Shown here piece after piece: positions 44,904 through 54,245 of a stretch of 64,000 nucleotides of DNA. Every line of letters starts with the position of its first letter. The first letter of the stretch is position 1. The position numbers were made by a program, and so were the translations under genes. The DNA lies in the NCBI GenBank assembly GCA_046758005.1, contig JBHHZJ010000004.1, positions 11,046-75,045 of the forward strand, given 5' to 3'. The notes under the pieces are model-generated. The model did no database searches, was not told where the DNA came from, and worked only from the letters and a program-made list of their open reading frames with translations. Source of the DNA: JBHHZJ01 sp046758005. GTDB taxonomy: Bacteria > Pseudomonadota > Alphaproteobacteria > Kiloniellales > J153.

Positions 44904-46211
44904 CTACCAGTACGCGAGCGCGTCCTTGTACAGGCCGGCCAGCTCGTCCTTGCTGATCGTCCGGGGCGCGTTGTCGAGCAGCCGCCTCTGCGGGAATGCA
45001 GCCGCGGCGAGCGCCGGGATATCGTCCGTGGTGTAGCCGACGCCGCCGATGCCGTTCGGCATCCCGGTGGTCTTCATGAGCGAGACGACCTGCCCAGCCA
45101 GCACCGCGCCGGCGTCCTCCTCCCCTGCCCCGCGGGTGTCCGCGCCCAGCCAGCTCGCGGCCTCCAGGTGGCGGTCCGGGCAGGCCGGCGCGGTGAACCG
45201 GAACACCGACGGCGCGTTGACGATGACCGACATGCCGTGCGGCACGATCGGGCCGCTGTCCGGGTAGCCTTCCGGGTGGAACGCGCGGACCATACCCGAG
45301 ACCGAATACGACATGCCGTGCGGCGCGTGGCAGCCGGCGTTGCCGAAGGCGATGCCGGCGAGCGTGGCGGCCCACATGAGCTGCGTGCGCGCCTCGTGAT
45401 CGCCGGCGTCCTTGATCGCGCGAACCAGATAATGGCCCAGGATCCGCAGCGCCTCCCGGCAGCCCAGGTCGCTCCACGGGTTGGCGCCCTGGCTCATGGG
45501 GCGCAGGCTCGGGCGCGCCGGCGCCTTGCGCTTGGCGTAGGCAAGCGCCGTATAGGATTCCAGGGCGTGAGACAGCACGTCGAAGGCGCTGGCCGCGACC
45601 ACGTTTTTCGGCAAGGTGTAGGTGCAGGTCGGGTCGATGAGCGCCATGGTCGGGCGCAGGCGTCGGTGGACGATTCCCGTCTTGGCGTGCATCGACAGAA
45701 GATCGAAGATCGCGATGCCGGTGCATTCGCTGCCGGTCCCGGAGGTGGTCGGACAGGCGATGTGCGGCTTGAGCGGTCCCGGCACCGGCTGGCCCGCCCC
45801 GATTGGCGCGTTCACGTAGGTGAGCAAGTCCGCCGGAAACGTGGAGTAGAGGTTGGCCGCCTTGCAGGTGTCCATGACCGAGCCGCCGCCCACCGAGACG
45901 AACCCGTCGAATGCGCCCTCCCGGGCGAAGCGCGCCGCGGTCAGGAAGGACTCGTCGGTCGGCTCGACGCGCACCTCGTCGTAGACGACAACGTCGATCC
46001 CCGCCTGCTCGAGCGAGCGACGGACGATGGCCGCATGCTCGAGGCCGGCCAGTACATTGTCCGTGATCAGCGCCGCGCGCTTGATGCCCAGCGCGGCCGC
46101 GTGGTCGCCCGCTTCGGCCAGGACCCCGCCGCCAAAGGCGATCGAAGAGGTGTCGACCGAGAAGGCGCCGTCCCCGCCCTCGGCCGGCGCGTAATAGTGA
46201 CAGCAAACCAC
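44904..46211 (-). CDS. Hydroxyacid-oxoacid transhydrogenase-like iron-containing alcohol dehydrogenase
   Basis: The 435-residue group III alcohol dehydrogenase is closely similar along its length to human ADHFE1 (hydroxyacid-oxoacid transhydrogenase): [67 protein letters not shown] and [20 protein letters not shown]1 transfers hydride between 4-hydroxybutyrate and 2-oxoglutarate. Metal ligands are expected at the Asp and His in [10 protein letters not shown] and in CHAPHGMSY. It lies 28 bp after ald. In this operon it may handle an omega-hydroxy or omega-aldehyde product of the aminotransferase, possibly isethionate/sulfoacetaldehyde. The substrate is inferred. Confidence 0.88.
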   Translation of the reverse strand: MVCCHYYAPAEGGDGAFSVDTSSIAFGGGVLAEAGDHAAALGIKRAALITDNVLAGLEHAAIVRRSLEQAGIDVVVYDEVRVEPTDESFLTAARFAREGAFDGFVSVGGGSVMDTCKAANLYSTFPADLLTYVNAPIGAGQPVPGPLKPHIACPTTSGTGSECTGIAIFDLLSMHAKTGIVHRRLRPTMALIDPTCTYTLPKNVVAASAFDVLSHALESYTALAYAKRKAPARPSLRPMSQGANPWSDLGCREALRILGHYLVRAIKDAGDHEARTQLMWAATLAGIAFGNAGCHAPHGMSYSVSGMVRAFHPEGYPDSGPIVPHGMSVIVNAPSVFRFTAPACPDRHLEAASWLGADTRGAGEEDAGAVLAGQVVSLMKTTGMPNGIGGVGYTTDDIPALAAAAFPQRRLLDNAPRTISKDELAGLYKDALAYW

Positions 46212-46239
46212 GATGGTATCCTACGCCGCCGCGCGCGTC

Positions 46240-47358
46240 TTACAAGTCCGCCGCCTCCTCGGGGGCCGTGTAGGGCAGTCCGTGCGCCGCGGCGACGGCC
46301 CTGTAGGTCACCTTCCCGAAGGCCACGTTGAGTCCGTTCTTCAGGTGCGGGTCGTCCGCGAGCGCCCGGCGGTAGCCCTTGTCGGCCAGGGCGAGGGTGA
46401 AGGGCAGCGTGGCGTTGTTGAGCGCGAAGGTCGAGGTGCGCGCGACCGCGCCGGGCATGTTGGTCACGCAGTAATGCACCACGCCGTCCTCGACGTAGGT
46501 CGGATCGGTGTGGTTGGTGGGCCGCGAGGTCTCCGAACAGCCGCCCTGGTCGATGGCGATGTCCACGAACACGGAGCCGGGGCGCATCCGCCGGACCATG
46601 TCGCGGGTGACGAGCTTGGGCGCCGCCGCTCCGGGAACGAGCACGGCCCCGACCACAAGGTCGGCGCCGATGACGTGGGTCTCGATCGAATCCACGGTCG
46701 AATAGATCGTGTTCAGCATCGGCCCGAACTGCAGGTCGAGCGCGTAGAGCCGCTCCAGGCTCTTGTCGATGACGGTGACGTGCGCTTCCATGCCCATGGC
46801 CATGCGCGCCGCGTTGGTCCCCGATACGCCGCCCCCGATGATGACCACGCGCGCCGCGGCCACGCCGGGAACGCCGCCGAGCAGCATGCCCGACCCGCCC
46901 TGTTCCTTTTCCAGGCAGTGGGCGCCGACCTGGACCGACATGCGGCCGGCGACCTCGCTCATGGGCGCGAGCAGCGGCAGGCCGCCGCGCGGGCTGGTCA
47001 CGGTCTCGTAGGCGATGGCGATGCAGCCGGACTCCATCAACCCGCGGGTCTGCGCCAGGTCCGGCGCCAAGTGCAGGTACGTGAACAACACCTGGCCCTC
47101 GCGCAGCATGGCGTATTCACTGGCCAGCGGCTCCTTCACCTTCACGATCATGTCGGCCTTGGCGAAGATCTCCTCGGCGCTGTCGACGACCTCGGCGCCG
47201 GCGCCGCGGTAGGCCTCGTCGTCGAAACCGATGCCCGCCCCGGCGTTGCTCTCCACGATCACCGCCTGTCCGTGGTGCACCAGTTCGCGCACCGACGCCG
47301 GCACCAGGCCGACGCGGTATTCCTCGACCTTGATCTCCTTCGGAACCCCTATGAGCAT
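46240..47358 (-). CDS. ald: Alanine dehydrogenase
   Basis: The 372-residue enzyme oxidises L-alanine to pyruvate and ammonium with NAD+. Catalytic K75 (KVKEP) and H96 (YLHLAPD) are conserved, as is the N-terminus [18 protein letters not shown]. The NAD-binding [16 protein letters not shown] block is also present. Its place between a flavoprotein dehydrogenase and an omega-aminotransferase is what the Tpa/Ald/Xsc taurine route needs: Ald regenerates the pyruvate amino-acceptor and releases ammonium. The gap to the flavoprotein is 71 bp, so it may be one operon. Confidence 0.95.
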   Translation of the reverse strand: MLIGVPKEIKVEEYRVGLVPASVRELVHHGQAVIVESNAGAGIGFDDEAYRGAGAEVVDSAEEIFAKADMIVKVKEPLASEYAMLREGQVLFTYLHLAPDLAQTRGLMESGCIAIAYETVTSPRGGLPLLAPMSEVAGRMSVQVGAHCLEKEQGGSGMLLGGVPGVAAARVVIIGGGVSGTNAARMAMGMEAHVTVIDKSLERLYALDLQFGPMLNTIYSTVDSIETHVIGADLVVGAVLVPGAAAPKLVTRDMVRRMRPGSVFVDIAIDQGGCSETSRPTNHTDPTYVEDGVVHYCVTNMPGAVARTSTFALNNATLPFTLALADKGYRRALADDPHLKNGLNVAFGKVTYRAVAAAHGLPYTAPEEAADL

Positions 47359-47429
47359 GGCCCTCGCTCTCCCCTCTGGTCACGGAACGTTCGAACGACG
47401 TTTCCATCCTGCGGCGCGGAACGATCCTC

Positions 47430-49877
47430 TCACGCCCGCACGCGCTCGCCCTTCGGATCGTACAGCGGCCGTAGACTGGCGATTGCCGAGAATCGTTCGC
47501 CGGCGACCTCGATCTCGTAGCGCCCCGACTCGATGAAGGCGGCATCGACCCCGTCCGGGTGGCGGACGTAACCGAGGCCCACGGCGCGGCCGAGCGTGTG
47601 TCCGTAGTTGCCGGAGGTGACGTAGCCGACGAGCGCGCCGTCGCGGTAGATCGGCTCGTTGTGGTAGAGCAAGGGCTCGGGGTCCTCCAGGGCGAACTGG
47701 ACCAGTCGTTTCTTGACCCCCTGCTCCTTCTGGCGCAGCAGCGCCTCGCGGCCGATGAAGGGCACGTTCTTGTCGAACCGGCAGGCGAAGCCGAGACCGG
47801 CCTCGAGCGGCGTGTCCTCGTTCGTGATGTCGTGGCCCCAATGCCGGTAGGCCTTCTCCAGGCGGCAGGAGTCGAGTACGTGCATGCCGGCGAGCTTGAG
47901 GTCGAAGGCCTCGCCGCGGGCCAGGATCTCGTCGAATACGCCGCGGGCGAACTCGCTGGGCACGTAGATCTCCCAGCCCAACTCGCCGACATAGGTGATG
48001 CGCAGGGCGCGCGCCGTGGCGTAGCCGATGTCGATCTCCTGCGCGGCGCCGAACGCAAAGGCCTCGTTCGACAGATCGGCCTCGCTGACCTGGGATAGAA
48101 GCGCGCGGCTGTTCGGCCCCATGAGCCCGAGAACGGCGTAGGCCGACGTCACGTCGGCCACCGTAACGCGGGCCTCCGGCGGGATGTTGCGCTCGAGCCA
48201 GTGCCGGTCGCGCCGCGCCACGGCGGCCCCCGTGACCACCATGTAGCGGTCCTCGGCTAGGCGGGTCACGGTCAGGTCGGCCTCGATGCCGCCGCGCTCG
48301 TTGAGCCACTGGGTATACACGACCTTGCCTGGGGGCACCGCCATGTCGTTGGCGCAGATGCGCTGCAGCACCGCTTCCGCGTCCGGCCCTTGGACCAGGA
48401 ACTTTGCGAACGAGCTCTGATCGAACAGCGCGACGGCCTCGCGCACCGCCCGGTGCTCGGCCGCCGCGTACGGGAACCAGTTCTGCCGCTTGTAGCTGTA
48501 TTCGTACTTCGGCTCGACGCCCTGCGGCGCGAACCAGTTGGCCCGCTCCCAACCCGCCACTTCGCCGAAGCACGCGCCGTGCTCCTCGAGGCGCTCGTGC
48601 AGGGGCGAGGTGCGCACGCCGCGCGCCGTCTCGTACTGCCGATACGGCCAGTGCAGATCGTACAGCAAGCCCAGCGCCTCGGCGGCGCGGTGGAAAAGAT
48701 AGACCCGGTTGTTCTGGAACGGCTGCATGCGCCGAATGTCCAGCTCGGAAAGGTCGAAAGGCGCCTGCCCGCCGACAATCCATTCGGCGAGCGCCTTGCC
48801 GGCCCCGCCCGACGACTGGATACCGATCGAGTTGAACCCGGCGGCGACATAGAAATTGCGCAACTCCGGGGCCTCGCCGAGCATGTAGCGGTTGTCCGGC
48901 GTGAAGCTTTCGGGCCCGTTGAAGAACTTGCGGATACCGACTTCCTGCAGGGCCGGGACACGGTGCATGGCGCCCTCGAGCACCGGCATGAAGTGATCCA
49001 TGTCCTGCGGAAGCTCGTCGAAGCAGAAGTCCTCCGGGATGCCGTCCATGCCCCAGGGCTTGGCCTTGCGCTCGAAGGCACCGATCAGGAGCTTGCCGGC
49101 ATCCTCCTTGTAATAGGCGCAGCCGTCCATGTCCCGCAGCACCGGCAGATCCGGCGCCACCTCGTCCATCGGCTCGGTCACCACGTAGAAGTGCTCGCAA
49201 GCGTGCAGCGGCACGTTCACGCCGCACATCGAGCCGACCTCGCGCGCCCACATGCCGGCACAGTTGACGACATATTCCGCCTTGATGTCGCCGCGCCCGG
49301 TCTCGACCCCGGTGACCCGGCCGCCCGCCGTGGTGATTCCGGTGACCTTCGTATCCTCGCAGAGCCGGGCCCCGCCCATGCGCGCGCCCTTGGCCAGGGC
49401 CATCGCCGCGTCGGCCGGGTTGATCTGGCCGTCGTTTGGAAAATAGACGGCGCCCAAAACGTCGTCGACGTTGAGGATCGGATACCGCGCCCGTGCCTCC
49501 TCCGGCGTGATCAGCGCCACCTCGACGCCGCAGACTTTCGCAAGGTCCGCGCTGCGCCGGTGTTCTTCCCAGCGCGCCTCGTTGGTCGCAATCCCGATGC
49601 TGCCGTTTTGCTTCAGGCCGGTCGCCTGCCCGGTTTCGTCTTCGAGCGATTTGAAGAGCGTCATCGAGTACCGGGCCAGACGCGTCAGCGTATAACCGCC
49701 CAGGACCTCGCGCACCAACCCGGCCGCGTGCCAGGTCGTGCCGCAGGTCAGTTTCTTGCGCTCCAGCAGCACCACGTCGCGCCAGCCCAGCTTGGTCAAG
49801 TGATAGGCCAGCGAGCAGCCAACGATTCCGCCGCCAATGATGACAACACGCGCTTCACTCGGTAACGGCTTCGTCAC
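47430..49877 (-). CDS. FAD-dependent oxidoreductase of the dimethylglycine/sarcosine dehydrogenase family
   Basis: The 815-residue protein starts at the GTG at 49877 (GGGAGGT 7 bp upstream). An ATG at 49907 lacks a ribosome-binding site. FAD-binding VVIIGGGIVGCSLAYHL is at the N-terminus, and TWHAAGL carries the His that anchors flavin covalently in this family. Then come the DAO domain, the FAO_M region, and C-terminal GCV_T and GCV_T_C (T-protein-like) domains that bind tetrahydrofolate. Such enzymes demethylate N-methyl or N,N-dimethyl amino acids. With ald, an omega-aminotransferase and xsc downstream or nearby, N-methyltaurine or N,N-dimethyltaurine is a reasonable candidate substrate, but dimethylglycine or sarcosine cannot be excluded. 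Confidence 0.9.
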   Translation of the reverse strand: MTKPLPSEARVVIIGGGIVGCSLAYHLTKLGWRDVVLLERKKLTCGTTWHAAGLVREVLGGYTLTRLARYSMTLFKSLEDETGQATGLKQNGSIGIATNEARWEEHRRSADLAKVCGVEVALITPEEARARYPILNVDDVLGAVYFPNDGQINPADAAMALAKGARMGGARLCEDTKVTGITTAGGRVTGVETGRGDIKAEYVVNCAGMWAREVGSMCGVNVPLHACEHFYVVTEPMDEVAPDLPVLRDMDGCAYYKEDAGKLLIGAFERKAKPWGMDGIPEDFCFDELPQDMDHFMPVLEGAMHRVPALQEVGIRKFFNGPESFTPDNRYMLGEAPELRNFYVAAGFNSIGIQSSGGAGKALAEWIVGGQAPFDLSELDIRRMQPFQNNRVYLFHRAAEALGLLYDLHWPYRQYETARGVRTSPLHERLEEHGACFGEVAGWERANWFAPQGVEPKYEYSYKRQNWFPYAAAEHRAVREAVALFDQSSFAKFLVQGPDAEAVLQRICANDMAVPPGKVVYTQWLNERGGIEADLTVTRLAEDRYMVVTGAAVARRDRHWLERNIPPEARVTVADVTSAYAVLGLMGPNSRALLSQVSEADLSNEAFAFGAAQEIDIGYATARALRITYVGELGWEIYVPSEFARGVFDEILARGEAFDLKLAGMHVLDSCRLEKAYRHWGHDITNEDTPLEAGLGFACRFDKNVPFIGREALLRQKEQGVKKRLVQFALEDPEPLLYHNEPIYRDGALVGYVTSGNYGHTLGRAVGLGYVRHPDGVDAAFIESGRYEIEVAGERFSAIASLRPLYDPKGERVRA

Positions 49878-49922
49878 CGCAACGACCTCCCTTTTGGCAC
49901 GCGGCATAATCCACGCAGGCTG

Positions 49923-49981
49923 AGCCTATTCCGGGATCAAGGTGTGGGCTAGGGCCAGTTGGACCTTTCTTGTGAGGCCAC
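49923..49981 (-). promoter_or_regulatory. MocR/TauR-type direct-repeat operator and -10 box upstream of the flavoprotein operon
   Basis: Minus-strand reading: box 1 GTGGCCTCAC (49972-49981), a 13-bp spacer, box 2 CTGGCCCTAG (49949-49958), 20 bp, then TAGGCT (49923-49928), 46 bp before the GTG at 49877. It has the best-matching box 2 of the set. Confidence 0.62.
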
Positions 49982-50016
49982 GAAACCGGCGGGTCGGGGC
50001 GGGTCGGCCGCGCCGC

Positions 50017-50835
50017 TCAGCCGCCGCCGGGCGCGCCGAACAAGGCCTCGTGAAGAGCCCGCCAGGACGCCTCGTCGGGAGCGATCAGCAGTCCCGGCGC
50101 GCGGTAGCTGCGGCCGCCATAGGACGTGCCGTCGAGGGTGCAGGCCACGCCCCCGGCCTCCCGGTGGATCAGGGTCCCCGGCACGTGGTCCCACGGCATC
50201 AGCTTCGTGAACAGGGAGAAGTGCGTCTGCGCCGTGGCTAGGCGCAGGTACTCGTGCCCGGCGCAGCTCAGGCTCCTAATGGCGCCGACCCGGTCGCGCC
50301 GGGCCCGGACGCACCGCGCCAGCTCCGGCCGGGCGAAGATTCCCGCATGCAGCGTGCCGCGCATCTCGCGCAGGCCTGCCGGCGCGGCCACCCGCAGGCG
50401 CCGGCCGGCCAGCCACGCGCCCGCGCCACGCTCGGCGGTCGCGCTCCGGCCCTGCACGGGATAGTGGATCCACGCCGCCGCCGTCTCGCCGTCTCGCACA
50501 AGGCCCGCCATCACGGCGAAGACCGGACGGCCGCGGGCGAAGTTGCCGGTGCCGTCGATCGGGTCGACGACCCAGACGGGGTCGCGGTCAAGCAGCCTTT
50601 CCAGATTGCCGGGGTCGGCGGCGGTGGCCTCCTCTCCGACGACGTGCGACCCGGGCAGCAGGTCGAGGAGCCTCCGGCTGATCGTCTTTTCGGCCTCGAC
50701 GTCCGCGATGGTCACGAGCTCTCCGCCGCGCTTCTCTCGGATCTCGTCGTCGCGTAGCGCCTGGAACCTGGGCAGGATCTCTTCGGCCGCCGTTTCCTCC
50801 AGAATGCGCGTGACGGCCTCGATGTCGAACGCCAT
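50017..50835 (-). CDS. Inositol monophosphatase family protein
   Basis: The 272-residue Li+-sensitive-type phosphatase starts at 50835 (MAFDIEAVTRILEE). It has the metal motifs VGEEATA and DPIDGTGNFARG and the distal GAGAWLAGR and PWDHVPGTLIHREAGG. Family members hydrolyse inositol phosphates, 3'-phosphoadenosine 5'-phosphate or fructose-1,6-bisphosphate, and the sequence does not decide among them. It follows hflX on the minus strand by about 70 bp. An ATG at 50883 in the same frame adds 16 basic residues with no homology signal. Confidence 0.9.
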   Translation of the reverse strand: MAFDIEAVTRILEETAAEEILPRFQALRDDEIREKRGGELVTIADVEAEKTISRRLLDLLPGSHVVGEEATAADPGNLERLLDRDPVWVVDPIDGTGNFARGRPVFAVMAGLVRDGETAAAWIHYPVQGRSATAERGAGAWLAGRRLRVAAPAGLREMRGTLHAGIFARPELARCVRARRDRVGAIRSLSCAGHEYLRLATAQTHFSLFTKLMPWDHVPGTLIHREAGGVACTLDGTSYGGRSYRAPGLLIAPDEASWRALHEALFGAPGGG

Positions 50836-50905
50836 GGGGGAACCGCGCCGCTGTCCGCGCTCACTCGGGAAACGGGGTTGCAAGGAATCTTGCCGCCCGG
50901 CGCGC

Positions 50906-52162
50906 TCAGGCGTCGCCGCGCTGCTCGCGCTGCTGGCGCCGGCGGAACCGGGCCAGACTCGCGGTATCGAGGCTGATGCGCAGGTGGGCGAACCGCCGGT
51001 CGTCGCGCCGCTGCACGACCTGGCCGTGATCGTAGAGCCAGGCGATGGCCGCGCCGTCGTTGAGGTCCACCGCGAGATCGACGAGGCGCCGCTCCTTGGT
51101 CAGACGCCGGTCGATCAAGGCCAGGAGTTCGGGTGCGCCTTCGCCCGTCACCGCGGAGCAGAGGACCTGGTTTCTGTCCCGTCCGGTGCGAGCGCGCAAG
51201 GCCGCGCGCGCGGCCTCGTCGAGCAGGTCGATCTTGTTGAGAACCTCGATCATTCCCTCCTCGATCCGCTCACCGAGGCCGAGGCCCTCCAGCACGGCCT
51301 GTACGTCGCGGCGGTGCGCCTCGGTGTCGGCGTGCGAGACGTCGCGCACGTGGAGGATCAGGTCGGCTTCGATCACCTCCTCCAGCGTGGCGCGGAAGGC
51401 GGCGATGAGGTCGGTGGGCAGGTGGGAAATGAAGCCGACCGTGTCGGACAGGATGATCTCCAGGCCCGAGGGCAGCCGGAGCCGCCGCATCGTCGGGTCC
51501 AGGGTGGCAAACAGCAGATCCCGGGCGAAGACCTGGGCGCGGGTCAGCAGGTTGAACAGGGTCGATTTGCCGGCGTTGGTGTAGCCGACCAGGGCGACGA
51601 CGGGGTACGGCACCCGGCGGCGCGCCACGCGGTGCAACTCGCGGGTCCGCTTGACCCGTTCCAGGTCGGATTTGATGCGGGCAATCCGATCGGTGATGAT
51701 GCGTCGGTCGATCTCGAGCTGGCGCTCGCCGGGGCCGCCGAGGAAGCCGTAGCCGCCGCGTTGCCGCTCCAGGTGGGTCCAGGAGCGCACGAGACGCGAA
51801 CGCTGATAGGTGAGCGCGGCCAGCTCGACCTGGAGTTGGCCCTCCTTGGTGTGGGCGCGGGCGCCGAAAATCTCGAGAATGAGGCCGGTGCGGTCGATGA
51901 CCTTGCAGCGCCAGGCCCGCTCCAGGTTGCGCTGCTGGATCGGGCTGAGCGCCGTGTCGATGACGGCGAGCCCGATCTCGTTCGCCTTCGCGAACTCGGC
52001 GAAACGCTCGACCACGCCCTTGCCGAACAGGGTGGCCGGCCGGGGCCGGGCCATGGCGACGGCTTCCGCGTGAGCGACCTCGAGGCCGATGGCCCGCGCC
52101 AGGCCGACCGCCTCCTCCAGGCGCGCCTCCGGCTGCCGCGCCGGGGGCGCGGCCGAACGCAC
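50906..52162 (-). CDS. hflX: HflX ribosome-associated GTPase
   Basis: The 418-residue GTPase splits stalled ribosomes under stress. The N-terminal HflX domain (ARPRPATLFGKGVVERF; ERQLEIDRRII) is followed by a G domain with G1 GYTNAGKST, G3 DTVGFI and G4 NKID. It directly follows hfq, as in most proteobacteria. The start is uncertain. The frame stays open upstream for more than 100 bases, and its predicted residues (RALILHPVVRSA) resemble family N-termini, but no ATG, GTG or TTG occurs between hfq and the GTG at 52162. That GTG lacks a clear Shine-Dalgarno. Confidence 0.9.
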   Translation of the reverse strand: MRSAAPPARQPEARLEEAVGLARAIGLEVAHAEAVAMARPRPATLFGKGVVERFAEFAKANEIGLAVIDTALSPIQQRNLERAWRCKVIDRTGLILEIFGARAHTKEGQLQVELAALTYQRSRLVRSWTHLERQRGGYGFLGGPGERQLEIDRRIITDRIARIKSDLERVKRTRELHRVARRRVPYPVVALVGYTNAGKSTLFNLLTRAQVFARDLLFATLDPTMRRLRLPSGLEIILSDTVGFISHLPTDLIAAFRATLEEVIEADLILHVRDVSHADTEAHRRDVQAVLEGLGLGERIEEGMIEVLNKIDLLDEAARAALRARTGRDRNQVLCSAVTGEGAPELLALIDRRLTKERRLVDLAVDLNDGAAIAWLYDHGQVVQRRDDRRFAHLRISLDTASLARFRRRQQREQRGDA

Positions 52163-52268
52163 GACGGGGTGCAGGATCAGCGCCCGTCCGATGCTGGCCG
52201 GCCCGCCGCCGTCGCGGGCCAGCTTGGTGCCGTTGAAGCGGTCTACCCCCGCCGGGCGTTCCGTGCGC

Positions 52269-52529
52269 TTACGCGTTTTGCGCCTCCTGCTGCGCTGGCG
52301 CGGGTTCGAAGAGCTGGACCGGTGTGGCCGGCATCACCGTCGAAATGGCGTGCTTGTAAACGAGCTGCGAATGCGCGTCACGCCGAAGCAATACCGAAAA
52401 GTTGTCGAACCACGTGATGATGCCCTGCAGCTTGACGCCGTTGACGAGGAAAATGGTGACCGGGACCTTGTTCTTCCGGATGTGGTTGAGGAACACGTCC
52501 TGGACGTTTTGCGACTTTTCTGCGGCCAT
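52269..52529 (-). CDS. hfq: RNA-binding protein Hfq
   Basis: The 86-residue Sm-fold hexamer chaperones sRNA-mRNA pairing. Sm1 lies in the [22 protein letters not shown] block and Sm2 in VYKHAIST. The C-terminal tail is a short Pro/Ala/Gln-rich stretch ([12 protein letters not shown]), as usual in alphaproteobacteria. The start at 52529 has AGGTGG upstream. It is followed by hflX 107 bp downstream. Upstream 52530-52698 carries only short frames. Confidence 0.96.
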   Translation of the reverse strand: MAAEKSQNVQDVFLNHIRKNKVPVTIFLVNGVKLQGIITWFDNFSVLLRRDAHSQLVYKHAISTVMPATPVQLFEPAPAQQEAQNA

Positions 52530-52698
52530 CGAAGCCACCTGTTGGATCTGTGGTTGGGTGCAACCGACTCGTGTCAAAGTGTCTCGGGCCTTCGCGGGCG
52601 TTCCCCCCATGGAGCCAAGGCCGATCACGTACCTCCCCACCCAAGGTTGCCCGGGCGGGGCACCCTTTTCAGTAGCACGGTTCCGCCGGAATGCAAAA

Positions 52699-53352
52699 TT
52701 ACAATGCCCGCAGGGCCTCCAGCAAAGCGCCACAACTCGACACGTGGAGCCGCGGCGCGTGGCCGAACTCGCCCTCGGCCGGCGGTGCGGGGCGCAGGAG
52801 CACGGGGACGCACCCGGCATCGACCGCACACCGCATGTCGATGTCGGTGTCGCCGACGAACCAGACCTCCGGGCCCGGCGCCACCGGGGCCTCCGCCAGG
52901 GCCAACTCGACGGCTGCCGCCGCCGGCTTGTCGCGGACGGCGTCGTTGGCGCCGACCAGGCGGTCGAAGTAGGCGCTCCAGCCCAGGTGCACGGCCTCCC
53001 GGCGCAGCAGGTAACCTCGTTTGTTGCTGACGACGGCCAGATAGAAGGCCTTCTCCGCGGCAAGCGCACGCAGCATGTCCCCGGCTCCATCCCGCTCGCG
53101 AAGGTTGTCCAGGTGCTCGGCCTCGAACGCGCGATAGAAGATCTCTGCGGCTTCGCCCGCCCGCTCCCCGAAAAGCACGGGAAAGGCGTCGCGGGCCGAG
53201 GCGCGCACCCGCTGTCGGGTCTGCTCGAAGGTCCAGGGCTCGCGGCCCATCGCCCGGAACGTCACCGCAAGCGCGTTGTGAATGGCGCCCCAGCTGTCGA
53301 TCAGGGTGTTGTCCCAGTCGAACAGCAGGGCCCGCGGCCGGATCGGGGTCAC
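52699..53352 (-). CDS. HAD-family hydrolase (phosphoglycolate phosphatase-like)
   Basis: The 217-residue HAD superfamily phosphatase starts at the GTG at 53352, which overlaps the dat stop (GTGA). Motif I is [12 protein letters not shown], a Thr/Ser and Lys region follows, and motif IV is VGDTDIDM with ACCVPVLL-like downstream residues. The cap helices lie after motif I (about residues 20-90). Substrate unknown; phosphoglycolate-type or sugar-phosphate substrates are common for this group. Coupled translation with dat suggests a shared transcript running toward hfq. Confidence 0.85.
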   Translation of the reverse strand: MTPIRPRALLFDWDNTLIDSWGAIHNALAVTFRAMGREPWTFEQTRQRVRASARDAFPVLFGERAGEAAEIFYRAFEAEHLDNLRERDGAGDMLRALAAEKAFYLAVVSNKRGYLLRREAVHLGWSAYFDRLVGANDAVRDKPAAAAVELALAEAPVAPGPEVWFVGDTDIDMRCAVDAGCVPVLLRPAPPAEGEFGHAPRLHVSSCGALLEALRAL

Positions 53353-54212
53353 GCCGACTCCCCAAGGCTGTTCACGTAATTGATATAGAGTTCGCGAATT
53401 CGGCCGAAAAGCAGCCCAGGGTGGCCGTTGCCGACCGGCGTGCCGTCGATCTGGGTCACCGGCAGCACAAAGGAGGTGCTCGAGGTCAGGAAGGCCTCGC
53501 GCGCGGCCTTGGCCTCGGCCACGGTAAACGGCCGCTCTTCGAGGACGTGGCCCTCGGCTTCGATCAGCTTGATGAGCGACAGGCGCGTGATCCCGTTGAG
53601 GATGGCGTGGGTCGCCTCGCGGGTGACGACCTTGCCCTCGGCGGTGACGATCCAGGCGTTGGTCGAGCTGCCTTCGGTCACCCGCCCCTCCTCGTCCACC
53701 TGCCAGGCCTCGTAGGCGCCGGCCTCGGCCGCCTGCTGCTTGGCCAGGACGTTGGGCAGCAGCGAGACCGACTTGATGTCGCATCGCTTCCAGCGGATGT
53801 CCGGCACGGTGATGACCTTGAGGCCCTCGCTCACAAGCTTTTCGCTGTGCGGCCTCATCTGGCGCGTCGTCATGACCACGGCCGGCTCGGCGTTGGCGGG
53901 AAACCTGTGATCGCGCGCGGCGACGCCCCGGGTGACCTGCATGTAAATGAAGCCGTTCGTCAGGTCGTTGCGGCGGATCAACTCTCGAGCGCACATCTTG
54001 AGCGCGGCGCGACCCATGGGCATGGCGATCCGCAGTTCCCGCAACGACCGCTCCAGGCGGTCGAGGTGGGGGTCCTCGTCGACCAGAATCCCGTTGTAGA
54101 CGGGGATCACCTCGTACACGCCGTCGGCGAACTGATAGCCCCGGTCCTCGATGTGGACCGCAGCCTGGCGGTGCGGCAGGTAGCGCCCGTTTACGTAGGC
54201 TTGGCGCGGCAT
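53349..54212 (-). CDS. dat: D-amino acid aminotransferase (class IV PLP enzyme)
   Basis: The 287-residue class IV aminotransferase converts D-alanine/2-oxoglutarate to pyruvate/D-glutamate, feeding peptidoglycan D-Glu. Key features are YVNGRYLPHRQAAVHIEDRGYQF, an Arg-rich FIYMQVTRGVAARDHRF block and the PLP Lys K147 in CDIKSVSLLPNVLAKQ. It differs from branched-chain enzymes at these positions. A dat gene between trkA and hfq is a recurring arrangement in Rhodospirillales. The stop overlaps the start of the HAD gene. Confidence 0.9.
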   Translation of the reverse strand: MPRQAYVNGRYLPHRQAAVHIEDRGYQFADGVYEVIPVYNGILVDEDPHLDRLERSLRELRIAMPMGRAALKMCARELIRRNDLTNGFIYMQVTRGVAARDHRFPANAEPAVVMTTRQMRPHSEKLVSEGLKVITVPDIRWKRCDIKSVSLLPNVLAKQQAAEAGAYEAWQVDEEGRVTEGSSTNAWIVTAEGKVVTREATHAILNGITRLSLIKLIEAEGHVLEERPFTVAEAKAAREAFLTSSTSFVLPVTQIDGTPVGNGHPGLLFGRIRELYINYVNSLGESA

Positions 54213-54245
54213 CCTCGCTCTCCCCTGCTCCGTCCTCGCTCCGCC

